From contig CACZPD010000244.1 of assembly GCA_902782955.1 (NCBI GenBank), forward strand, positions 1-11,868: a stretch of DNA of 11,868 nt, in the 5' to 3' direction. The position numbers and the translations under genes were made by a program. The DNA comes from an uncultured Erysipelotrichaceae bacterium (GTDB lineage Bacteria; Bacillota_I; Bacilli_A; Erysipelotrichales; Erysipelotrichaceae). The notes under the pieces are model-generated. The model made no database searches. It saw only the letters and a list, made by a program, of their open reading frames with translations, and was not told the origin of the DNA. Positions within the stretch are counted from its first letter, which is position 1; each line of letters starts with the position of its first letter. Positions 6,792 through 11,868 of this stretch are shown one piece after another.

Positions 6792-7247
6792 TCATTGCTC
6801 CTTCTGTGCGTCCGCGCCGGCGGAAAACTGGTTGTCGGCGGGAATGATGTCACCGTCGTAGAAGAGTGCGTTGGCAATATTCATATACACATGATCTTCA
6901 TTGAAGGGAAGGATCTTGCAGGAAAGAGCTTTCCGGATCATTTCATTCTCGTATGAATATTCACTGCCGTAACAGATCAGGACAGGGTAGCTGTCATCGT
7001 CAAGCCACATATCCATGCCTTTGGAGGTATCGTCCCAGTCCCGGATGTAATCGATGAAATGCAGACGGCAGGTACGGATCCACGGTTTCTGATCTGCCCG
7101 CTGAATATCCAGGGGACGGCAGATCACGGCACATTCAAAATCCGGAAGCTTCCGGATCCTGTTCATGATTTCCTGAAATTCTTCCTCGTGCAGTATCTGT
7201 TCTTCCTCTGTACAGGAAAGTATGGATTTTTTCATCAGCAGCTGCAT
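6792..7247 (-). CDS. Hypothetical acidic protein of 151 aa, first gene of a two-gene unit
   Basis: I do not recognise this family. The product is soluble and acidic, with no signal peptide or membrane segment. It opens with a helical, Glu-rich stretch (about 14-34), followed by alternating strand-like segments (CAVICRPLDI at 39-48, RLHFIDYIRDWDD at 61-73, YPVLICYGSEYSYE at 87-100) and a tail rich in Gln, Ala and Asp. The start is taken as the ATG at 7247. It has only a weak AGGGTG ribosome binding site but lies about 12 nt downstream of a predicted transcription start. A second ATG five codons in has no better site. Coupling to the GNAT gene suggests a shared task. Coding is supported by the tight junction, the promoter and the downstream partner. 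Confidence 0.7.
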   Translation of the reverse strand: MQLLMKKSILSCTEEEQILHEEEFQEIMNRIRKLPDFECAVICRPLDIQRADQKPWIRTCRLHFIDYIRDWDDTSKGMDMWLDDDSYPVLICYGSEYSYENEMIRKALSCKILPFNEDHVYMNIANALFYDGDIIPADNQFSAGADAQKEQ

Positions 7248-7265
7248 AATTTACACCCTGCAATC

Positions 7266-7294
7266 ATTATATTAAAAGAACGCCTGTTTGCCAT
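7266..7294 (-). promoter_or_regulatory. Promoter of the hypothetical-GNAT unit
   Basis: On the minus strand, ATGGCA (7294-7289) and a perfect TATAAT (7271-7266) are 17 bp apart. The start would be near 7259, giving a very short leader. Its -35 box overlaps that of the divergent plus-strand promoter. Confidence 0.6.
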
Positions 7295-7321
7295 TACGGA
7301 AAATGCATTTTCTAATATAAT
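7288..7321 (+). promoter_or_regulatory. Promoter of the oxidoreductase-CinA-glyoxalase operon
   Basis: TTGCCA (7288-7293, five of six) and TCTAAT (7311-7316, five of six) are 17 bp apart. A perfect TATAAT at 7316-7321 overlaps the second box but is 22 bp from TTGCCA. Either gives a leader of about 17-25 nt before the ATG at 7346. Confidence 0.6.
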
Positions 7322-7345
7322 AAAAACAGAAAAGGAGACCTTATC

Positions 7346-8956
7346 ATGAAACTTTCACTTGAAGGAATAAAGGACCGTTTCGCATATGAAGCAGCCGGTA
7401 TCCGGCTCCCGTCCTATGATGTGGCATCTCTGCAGAAACATACCGTTGAGAATCCGCGTTGGGTTCATTTCGGCATCGGGAATATCTTCCGCATCTTTAT
7501 CGGAAGTACGGCAGATGATCTCATTTCTGCCGGCCTGATCGATCATGGGATCACCTGTGCGGAAACATTTGATTTTGAAGTGGTGGATAAGATCTACAGA
7601 CCATATGACAATCTGGCACTGTGTGTCACGATGCACGGAGACGGATCCACGGACAAACGGGTGATCGGTTCACTCGGCGAAGCAGTTGCCGCAAGGAAAG
7701 ATGATCCGGCTGCCTATGCAAGACTGAAGGAGATCTTCTCCGATCCGGGACTGCAGATGGTTTCGTATACGATCACGGAAAAGGGCTACGCGCTCCGGAG
7801 CGCAGCCGGGGAATACTTCGGCTTCGTACAGGAAGACCTGGAAAAAGGACCCGGTCCGGCTAACAGCGCTGTCAGCCTGACCGCAGCTTTGCTGTATGAA
7901 AGATTTCTGGCCGGTAAGGGAAAACTGGCGCTGGTATCCATGGACAATGTTTCCCATAACGGCGAAAAGCTTGCGTCTGCCGTATTCGAGGTCGCTGAAG
8001 CATGGAAGGAAAGAGGTTTCGTGCCGCAGGCATTCGTTGACTGGATCAAAGATGAAAGGGAGATCACATTCCCCTGGACCATGATCGACAAGATCACTCC
8101 GAGACCCTCTGAAAGCGTAAGGGATATGCTGGAAGAGGCAGGCATGGAGGATATGGATATCGTTATTACTGACAAGCGTACCTATATAGCGCCGTTTGTC
8201 AACGCGGAAGGACCGCAGTACCTGGTCGTGGAAGACAGTTTCCCGAACGGCCGCCCGCCGTTTGAAAAAGCCGGCATCTACATGACTGACCGCGATACCG
8301 TCAACGCTTCCGAGCGCATGAAGGTTACCGTATGTCTCAATCCGCTGCATACCGCCCTGGCGCCGTATGGATGCGTGCTCGGCTATGAGAAATTCGCTGA
8401 TGTCATGAAAGACCCGGAAATGCGTCTGCTGGTCAACCAGGTGGGCCCGGTGGAAGGCATGGCTGTTGTAAAGGATCCGGGAATCCTTTCCCCGCAGGCA
8501 TTTATCGATGAGTGCATCAATGTCCGCTTCCCGAACGAATATATCCCGGATACCCCGCAGCGCATCGCGGTCGATACTTCCCAGATGGTCGGCATCCGGT
8601 TCGGTGAAACGATCAAGGAATATGTAAAGCGTGACGGCAGTGCGTCCGTATTGAAAGGTATCCCGCTGGCGATCGCAGGCTGGCTGCGGTATCTGCTGGC
8701 AGTGGATGAAGAAGGCAATCCGTTTGAACTGTCACCGGACCCGATGAATGACGAACTGCAGGAAATGCTGAAGGATGTGAAGATCGGTGATCCGGAATCC
8801 GTCGGTGACGCGCTTCGTCCGATCCTGTCCAACGCGAATATTTTCGGCAGTGATCTTTACGAAGCCGGTATCGGTGAGCTGATCGAGACGATGTTCAAAG
8901 AAGAGATCGCTTCCTTTGGCGGCGTCAGAAAAACGATCCGGAAATATCTCGGATAA
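7346..8956 (+). CDS. Mannitol dehydrogenase/fructuronate reductase-family oxidoreductase
   Basis: NAD(P)-dependent polyol or aldonate dehydrogenase of the long-chain mannitol dehydrogenase family, 536 aa. The N-terminal Rossmann domain carries VHFGIGNIFR (40-49) in place of the nucleotide-binding G-x-G-x-x-x-R loop, VSMDNVSHNG (197-206) and FPWTMIDKITPRP (242-254). VVEDSFPNGRPP (294-305) follows. The catalytic region is ERMKVTVCLNPLHTALA (323-339), with Lys326, Asn332 and His335 as the probable proton-relay set, and the helical C-terminal domain fills the rest. It is some 40-50 residues longer than typical UxuB/UxaB enzymes. Possible substrates are mannitol, fructuronate/mannonate or tagaturonate, which sequence alone does not separate. 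AAGGAGA lies 7 nt before the ATG. It leads a three-gene operon. Confidence 0.88.
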   Translation: MKLSLEGIKDRFAYEAAGIRLPSYDVASLQKHTVENPRWVHFGIGNIFRIFIGSTADDLISAGLIDHGITCAETFDFEVVDKIYRPYDNLALCVTMHGDGSTDKRVIGSLGEAVAARKDDPAAYARLKEIFSDPGLQMVSYTITEKGYALRSAAGEYFGFVQEDLEKGPGPANSAVSLTAALLYERFLAGKGKLALVSMDNVSHNGEKLASAVFEVAEAWKERGFVPQAFVDWIKDEREITFPWTMIDKITPRPSESVRDMLEEAGMEDMDIVITDKRTYIAPFVNAEGPQYLVVEDSFPNGRPPFEKAGIYMTDRDTVNASERMKVTVCLNPLHTALAPYGCVLGYEKFADVMKDPEMRLLVNQVGPVEGMAVVKDPGILSPQAFIDECINVRFPNEYIPDTPQRIAVDTSQMVGIRFGETIKEYVKRDGSASVLKGIPLAIAGWLRYLLAVDEEGNPFELSPDPMNDELQEMLKDVKIGDPESVGDALRPILSNANIFGSDLYEAGIGELIETMFKEEIASFGGVRKTIRKYLG

Positions 8957-8967
8957 AAGGAGACAAT

Positions 8968-9774
8968 ATGATAGCAGAGATCATCAGCGTCGGAACAGAA
9001 CTCCTCCTCGGCAACATCGTCAATACCAACGCGCAGTACCTGTCCAAAAAACTGGCATCTGCCGGTATTGAGGTGCATTTTCAGACCGTGGTCGGAGACA
9101 ATCCGGGACGCATCATGGACGCGGTCAGAACTGCCTATACAAGGGCGGACATGGTCATCATGACCGGCGGGCTGGGACCGACGAAGGACGATATCACAAA
9201 GGAGATGCTGGCGGATTATTTCGGACGGAAACTCATCATGGACGAAAAAGCACTGGATATGATGGGACAGCTGCTGAAGAGGATCCGGAAGGAATCCCTT
9301 CTGGAAAGTCTGAAAAAGCAGGCTCTGGTTCCTGAAAATTCCAGGGTACTGTATAACCATAACGGTACAGCGCCGGGTATCATCATGGAAAAGAACGGCA
9401 GGATCTGCATCCTTCTGCCGGGACCTCCGAAAGAAATGGAACCGATGTTCGAGGAATACTGTATGGAATATCTGAAGGAACTCAGCCATCAGACACTCGT
9501 TTCCATCAATATCAAAATGAAGGACTTCGATCACGCCCCGCTCATCAAAGTAGGTGAAGCGCCGGTTGCGGACGCATTGGGTGAACTGCTGGACCTGCAG
9601 AACCCGACCGTAGCGACTTATGCCAAAGATGACGGATGCCTGATCCGTGTTACGGCGGAAGCGGAATCCAGGGAACAGGCACTGGCCATGCTGGATCCTG
9701 TCGTGGAACAGATCCGTAAGGCAGTAGGGGAAGAATACATCAATACGATCCGCGAGGATACTGACCGGGTATAA
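8968..9774 (+). CDS. CinA-like protein, N-terminal domain only
   Basis: Protein of 268 aa homologous to the first two parts of CinA. The molybdopterin-binding-like domain (COG1058) carries ISVGTELLLGNIVNTNAQYL (6-25), VIMTGGLGPTKDDITKEM (63-80), NHNGTAPGI (130-138) and LLPGPPKEMEP (149-159). A KH-like segment follows at about 175-255. In studied CinA proteins this part hydrolyses ADP-ribose, while the C-terminal PncC domain deamidates nicotinamide mononucleotide. Here the protein stops at residue 268, where the PncC domain (usually about 150 more residues) would begin. There is no sign of a frameshift, because the TAA sits in the ribosome binding site of the next gene. AAAGGAGA overlaps the upstream gene's stop codon and the ATG is 11 nt beyond that stop. 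It is the middle gene of the operon. Confidence 0.9.
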   Translation: MIAEIISVGTELLLGNIVNTNAQYLSKKLASAGIEVHFQTVVGDNPGRIMDAVRTAYTRADMVIMTGGLGPTKDDITKEMLADYFGRKLIMDEKALDMMGQLLKRIRKESLLESLKKQALVPENSRVLYNHNGTAPGIIMEKNGRICILLPGPPKEMEPMFEEYCMEYLKELSHQTLVSINIKMKDFDHAPLIKVGEAPVADALGELLDLQNPTVATYAKDDGCLIRVTAEAESREQALAMLDPVVEQIRKAVGEEYINTIREDTDRV

Positions 9775-9783
9775 GGAGATGCT

Positions 9784-10149
9784 ATGAAGGTAAAGATCGT
9801 CCATGTGAATTATCATGTTACGGATATGCAGAGATCCGTTGATTTCTATGAAAAAGCAGTCGGACTCCGGGTCGTTAAGGAATCATATTCCGGGGACGGC
9901 AATCTGCATTTTGTGATGATGACGGATACTGATCATAATACCGAGCTTGAGCTGATGAAAAAAAAAGATCATCCGCATCCGTATGATCTGGGAGATAAGG
10001 CATTCCATTTTGCTGTCGTGCCGGAAGATTATGACGCGATGCATGCACTTCACGCAGAACTCGGCTGTATCGAACGGGAAATGCCCGGCGGAAAATGTTA
10101 TTTCATCCTGGATCCGGACGGAAACCGCATCGAGGTCATGAAGTCATAA
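9784..10149 (+). CDS. Glyoxalase I-like VOC-family enzyme
   Basis: Protein of 121 aa with the paired beta-alpha-beta-beta-beta fold of the vicinal oxygen chelate superfamily. By comparison with E. coli glyoxalase I, all four metal ligands are present: His7 (in IVHVNYHVTD), Glu56 (in ELELM), His75 (in AFHFAVV) and Glu117 (in NRIEVM). RSVDFYEKAVGLR (17-29) and LDPDGNRIEV (109-118) are typical signatures. A lactoylglutathione lyase-type reaction on methylglyoxal adducts is likely, but a different thiol cofactor or another VOC reaction is possible in an anaerobe. AAGGAGAT (9773-9780) overlaps the stop codon of the CinA-like gene, so the two are coupled. It is the last gene of the operon. Confidence 0.88.
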   Translation: MKVKIVHVNYHVTDMQRSVDFYEKAVGLRVVKESYSGDGNLHFVMMTDTDHNTELELMKKKDHPHPYDLGDKAFHFAVVPEDYDAMHALHAELGCIEREMPGGKCYFILDPDGNRIEVMKS

Positions 10150-10166
10150 AACAGGCAGATAATGAA

Positions 10167-10193
10167 AGAAACGCGGCAGCTGCCGCGTTTTTC
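10167..10193. terminator. Palindromic terminator between convergent genes
   Basis: A perfect 22-bp palindrome (10169-10190) folds into a 9-bp stem, AAACGCGGC with GCCGCGTTT, with an AGCT loop and TTTTT on the plus strand. It ends the glyoxalase operon. The minus-strand tail (TTTCTTTC) is weaker but could also serve the small convergent gene, whose stop codon overlaps the T-run. Confidence 0.88.
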
Positions 10194-10452
10194 AGTTTAT
10201 TTTCATGGGCTCCTTCTTCCTGCGTACGGCAGGATTTCCGCGGGGCGGCATGCAGCACAGATCAAGAATCAGGGACAGGACATCATCCGGATTCCGGAAT
10301 TCCCGGTTGGTGATCTGGTTCAGCCAGGATGTGATGAACAGCCAGTTGCCTGCGGCTTCCTGGACTTCGTCATCGGACAGGTCTGCTTCGATTTCGCTGA
10401 CGAATTCAAAGAGATCATCCGGATCGATGTTTTCTTTCTTTTCGATATTCAC
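10192..10452 (-). CDS. Small hypothetical protein of 86 aa with GTG start
   Basis: I do not recognise this protein. The start is taken as GTG at 10452, because a perfect AGGAGG sits 8 nt before it. The ATG at 10476 would place that AGGAGG inside the gene and has no site of its own. The first half is strongly acidic (DPDDLFEFVSEIEADLSDDE at 10-29), the middle has a Trp/Leu-rich helical stretch (GNWLFITSWLNQIT at 35-48), and the end is basic (RRKKEPMK). It has no signal peptide or long membrane helix. It stands alone between a convergent operon and a divergent small gene. Coding is supported by the ideal ribosome binding site and the convergent terminator. Confidence 0.68.
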   Translation of the reverse strand: MNIEKKENIDPDDLFEFVSEIEADLSDDEVQEAAGNWLFITSWLNQITNREFRNPDDVLSLILDLCCMPPRGNPAVRRKKEPMKIN

Positions 10453-10460
10453 TGAAAGCT

Positions 10461-10466
10461 CCTCCT
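10461..10466 (-). promoter_or_regulatory. Start-deciding ribosome binding site of the 86-aa protein gene
   Basis: AGGAGG on the minus strand, 8 nt before the GTG at 10452. It lies downstream of the alternative ATG and so selects the GTG. Confidence 0.75.
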
Positions 10467-10535
10467 TTGCCGGCATAATAATACATGAACAGCCTGTGCA
10501 AAAAAACTGCCATACTGCTGTGCGACAATCCGGTT

Positions 10536-10811
10536 ATGAGTTATAAGGGAATACCGACAAACGTATATGTGGACATTACTGCCCGTATCAATAAAGACGG
10601 ACAGATCTTCCCGTTATCGCTGATCTGGCAGGACGGCCGCGAGTTCCCTGTGGACAGGCTTCTCAATACGGTTCCGTCAGCTCTGCCGCAGGGAGGGGAA
10701 GCGCTTTGTTTTATATGTCTGATCAAAGGAAAACGAAAAGAGCTTTATCTGCGTGACGGGAAGTGGTTCGTTATTGTCGATCAGGCATTTACCGGATGTC
10801 CGCGCCTCTGA
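10536..10811 (+). CDS. Small conserved-looking protein of 91 aa, function unknown
   Basis: Small soluble protein with an all-beta look: NVYVDITARINKDGQIFPLS (9-28), IWQDGREFPVDRLLNTVP (30-47), CFICLIKGKRKELYLRDGKWFV (about 58-79). The pattern Y-V-D-I/V-T-A followed by P-L-S-L-x-W-x-D-G-R and ending in G-K/R-W-F-V recalls, from memory, a family of roughly 95-aa uncharacterised proteins in Firmicutes; I cannot confirm this here. The start is uncertain. The ATG at 10536 fits where the resemblance begins but has no good ribosome binding site. An in-frame ATG at 10485 would add 17 residues, also without a site. It converges on the pseudopilin cluster, with only 11 bases between the stops and no visible hairpin. 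Confidence 0.65.
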   Translation: MSYKGIPTNVYVDITARINKDGQIFPLSLIWQDGREFPVDRLLNTVPSALPQGGEALCFICLIKGKRKELYLRDGKWFVIVDQAFTGCPRL

Positions 10812-10822
10812 ACATTTTTTCA

Positions 10823-11185
10823 CTACTGCACTTCATAATCCAGGACCTGCCGGTTTTCCTCGTCAAAGCGTACGGTGAGGCTCTCAGAAACAGGGGAATA
10901 GATCCGGATATACAGGAGCCCGCTGCTGATCTCAGCTGAATACACAGCCCCGGATACACTGTAATCCCCGTCTGTAAATTCATCGGAGCACAGGCGGTTT
11001 TTGATATCCGCGATCACGATACTTTCCGCTGCGTAATGATCCGCGTATTCTTCCATATTATGCATGACCGCCATCCGCCGGATATCGTTGTTTATGATGA
11101 TCAGGATGAGGGAGATCACATACAGGAATACCGCAAGACTGTATGTGCTGATAAATCCCTTACTGACGCCCGACAGCCTTATCAT
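10823..11185 (-). CDS. comGG: ComGG-like minor pseudopilin
   Basis: Protein of 120 aa in the last position of a ComG-type cluster, expected to be a minor pseudopilin of the competence DNA-uptake pilus in the membrane and wall. A prepilin-like junction SKG10/F11 precedes a hydrophobic helix at about 11-33 (FISTYSLAVFLYVISLILII). The usual Glu at +5 is missing (Tyr15), as in the GspK/PilX-type tip subunits that ComGG is thought to resemble. The C-terminal part is strand-like (DYSVSGAVYSAEISSGLLY at 74-92). The start is the ATG at 11185, with AAAGGAAAG upstream, overlapping the preceding gene by 26 nt. The frame runs open further upstream, but that stretch is a shadow of the comGF-like gene. The symbol rests on position and topology, because these proteins are poorly conserved. 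Confidence 0.68.
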   Translation of the reverse strand: MIRLSGVSKGFISTYSLAVFLYVISLILIIINNDIRRMAVMHNMEEYADHYAAESIVIADIKNRLCSDEFTDGDYSVSGAVYSAEISSGLLYIRIYSPVSESLTVRFDEENRQVLDYEVQ

Positions 11186-11558
11186 ATGTCTTTCCTTTCC
11201 GTTCATACCGGAGATACAGGATGCCGCCTTCATTGTGAAAGGATGCGGAATCGATCTGTGATATGAAGATCTGTGTCCCCGGCTGCAGGATGACTCTTTC
11301 ATGCAGGAAGGTGAAACGCATCTCGTCACCATGATATGTGATCCTGAGATCACCGCCGGACGTTTCCGCGTCATAGGACAGCAGGATGATCCTGCGCATC
11401 TGCGCAAGGGCGATCTCATCCTGGACCTCCTCATCAAAAGAGAGTGACGCGGAAACAGTACGGACAGCGAGAAGGGTGATGGGCAACAGGATCATCAGAA
11501 CACTCAGGGAGAGGAGGAGATCGACAAGGATAAATCCTCTCCGGCATCTTTTTCCCAT
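11160..11558 (-). CDS. comGF: ComGF-like pseudopilin
   Basis: Protein of 132 aa with a type III-like leader: MGKRCRRG followed by FILVDLLLSLSVLMILLPI, so prepilin peptidase would cut between Gly8 and Phe9. The residue at +5 is Asp13 rather than the conserved Glu. After the helix come a soluble helix (SFDEEVQDEIALAQMRRIIL) and beta segments (DLRITYHGDEMRFTFLHERV, then FHNEGGILYLRYERKGKTY), as in ComGF. In Bacillus-type systems it is a minor pseudopilin required for DNA binding during transformation. GGAGGAGG lies about 10 nt before the ATG at 11558, inside the preceding gene. It overlaps that gene by 55 nt and the next by 26 nt, indicating one transcript. Confidence 0.8.
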   Translation of the reverse strand: MGKRCRRGFILVDLLLSLSVLMILLPITLLAVRTVSASLSFDEEVQDEIALAQMRRIILLSYDAETSGGDLRITYHGDEMRFTFLHERVILQPGTQIFISQIDSASFHNEGGILYLRYERKGKTYDKAVGRQ

Positions 11559-11752
11559 ACGTAGTTTTCCTCCTCCTGGATTCTGTAGGTGTCTGTCATT
11601 TTATCGTTGATCCTGTCGCCTGATGTCCGCAGACTTTTCCGGATATCCGCGTGTGTGCTGACAGCCTGGAATACGATCAGGACGAGCAGGGAAACGACAG
11701 CCATGGAAAGCAGCGCTTCTGAAAGCAGGAAACCTTTTTTAACGGAAAACAA
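11504..11752 (-). CDS. comGE: ComGE-like pseudopilin with TTG start
   Basis: Short pseudopilin of 82 aa. The leader FSVKKG is followed by FLLSEALLSMAVVSLLVLIV, with cleavage expected between Gly7 and Phe8 and the conserved Glu at +5 (Glu12). About 50 soluble residues follow (THADIRKSLRTSGDRINDKM and onward). I place the start at TTG (11752), because GGGAGG is 8 nt upstream and this gives the usual very short leader. The ATG at 11827 would add 25 residues before the leader and has no such support. It overlaps the comGD-like gene by 14 nt and the comGF-like gene by 55 nt. The type IV pilin class is certain; assignment to ComGE rests on gene order. Confidence 0.76.
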   Translation of the reverse strand: MFSVKKGFLLSEALLSMAVVSLLVLIVFQAVSTHADIRKSLRTSGDRINDKMTDTYRIQEEENYVWEKDAGEDLSLSISSSP

Positions 11753-11868
11753 GTCTGCCGCCTCCCAGTTCCACGATGATATGTTTCCGGCCGTGCAGGA
11801 AAGAAAGGGTCTCCGCCAGATAGACATCGCCTTTGCGGTTGAAAGCGCCGTGATGGCTGCCTGTTTCA
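11739..11868 (-). CDS. comGD: ComGD-like pseudopilin, C-terminal fragment (runs off the window)
   Basis: A minus-strand frame enters at the right edge and gives 42 residues before TAA at 11741-11739. It includes GSHHGAFNRKGDVYLAETLS and ends IIVELGGGRLVFR. The F-x-x-x-G-x-V-x-L pattern followed by a glycine-rich turn and a final hydrophobic strand is what the C-terminal beta sheet of GspH/ComGD-type pseudopilins looks like. It is immediately upstream of, and overlaps by 14 nt, the comGE-like gene, as expected for comGD. The prepilin leader lies outside the window, so the call depends on context. Confidence 0.7.
   Translation of the reverse strand, partial: ETGSHHGAFNRKGDVYLAETLSFLHGRKHIIVELGGGRLVFR
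11761..11766 (-). promoter_or_regulatory. Start-deciding ribosome binding site of the comGE-like gene
   Basis: GGGAGG on the minus strand, 8 nt before TTG at 11752, inside the end of the comGD-like gene. It is the main reason for choosing a TTG start. Confidence 0.65.

Noticed and set aside
6791..6877. N-terminal extension of the GNAT frame (29 residues)
   Set aside because: It is Thr/Pro/Ser-rich, unlike any GNAT N-terminus, and lies inside the upstream gene. The ATG at 6790 has a good ribosome binding site.
6389..7247. GNAT toxin-antitoxin (TacT/AtaT-like) module
   Set aside because: The upstream partner is 151 aa and shows no ribbon-helix-helix or other DNA-binding motif, unlike the roughly 90-aa antitoxins of those systems.
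7670..8350. Minus-strand frame of 226 codons opposite the mannitol dehydrogenase-like gene
   Set aside because: It is fully nested in and antisense to a conserved enzyme gene, with no domain or ribosome binding site.
8857..9816. Long minus-strand frame of 319 codons opposite the CinA-like gene
   Set aside because: It is antisense to a well-conserved gene, its product is rich in His, Phe, Arg and Cys with no domain, and it has no plausible start site. It is a by-product of the codon usage of the real gene.
10169..10190. Perfect palindrome as a regulator operator or recombination site
   Set aside because: It sits between convergent stop codons and runs straight into five T residues, so a terminator explains it fully.
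11186..11437. N-terminal extension of the comGG-like frame
   Set aside because: The added 84 residues are Ser-, Arg- and Met-rich and lie over the comGF-like gene in another frame. A prepilin-like leader needs the start at 11185.

Overview
The window looks like chromosomal DNA from an anaerobic, Gram-positive member of the Bacillota (Firmicutes). The evidence is Shine-Dalgarno sequences of the AGGAGG type in front of most genes, compact hairpin-plus-T-run terminators, two lipoproteins with Gram-positive-style signal peptides, a monomeric group B-like [FeFe]-hydrogenase (a strict-anaerobe enzyme) and the distal end of a ComG-type competence pseudopilin operon. Base composition is roughly balanced by eye, high for a low-GC Firmicute. 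A gut member of Erysipelotrichia or Clostridia is plausible, but this is inference. I see no rRNA, tRNA, CRISPR array, insertion sequence, integrase or phage gene.

Layout, left to right. (1) 2-1216 (+): 3' part of a class I PLP aminotransferase of the aspartate-aminotransferase subgroup, cut by the window edge and closed by a terminator. (2) 1358-2182 and 2308-3279 (+): two separately terminated lipoproteins, one LppM-like with an extra C-terminal membrane anchor and one with FxLYD-like beta domains. (3) 3381-6353 (+): a probable three-gene operon from a good promoter, holding the [FeFe]-hydrogenase, an alpha/beta hydrolase and a SAM-dependent methyltransferase, ended by a two-way terminator. 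(4) 6389-7247 (-): a two-gene unit with an unknown 151-aa protein followed by a GNAT acetyltransferase, separated by one base. (5) 7346-10149 (+): a tight three-gene operon with a mannitol dehydrogenase/fructuronate reductase-like oxidoreductase, a CinA-like protein lacking the C-terminal NMN-deamidase domain, and a glyoxalase I-like enzyme. It diverges from unit 4 through back-to-back promoters whose -35 boxes overlap, and ends in a perfect-palindrome terminator. (6) 10192-10452 (-) and 10536-10811 (+): two small proteins of unknown function. (7) 10823 to the right edge (-): four overlapping genes of a ComG-like pseudopilin cluster, with the end of a comGD-like gene running off the window.

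Most of the window is ordinary core or soft-core gene content in short operons, and I see no convincing candidate for a wholly new system. The points most worth checking are the unusual operon around the group B-like hydrogenase, the CinA protein that stops where its second domain should begin, the altered spacing of the catalytic Lys-Asn-His motif in the polyol dehydrogenase-like protein, the hairpin at the predicted 5' end of the LppM-like transcript, and the divergent pseudopilins (non-AUG start, Asp instead of Glu at +5, long gene overlaps).
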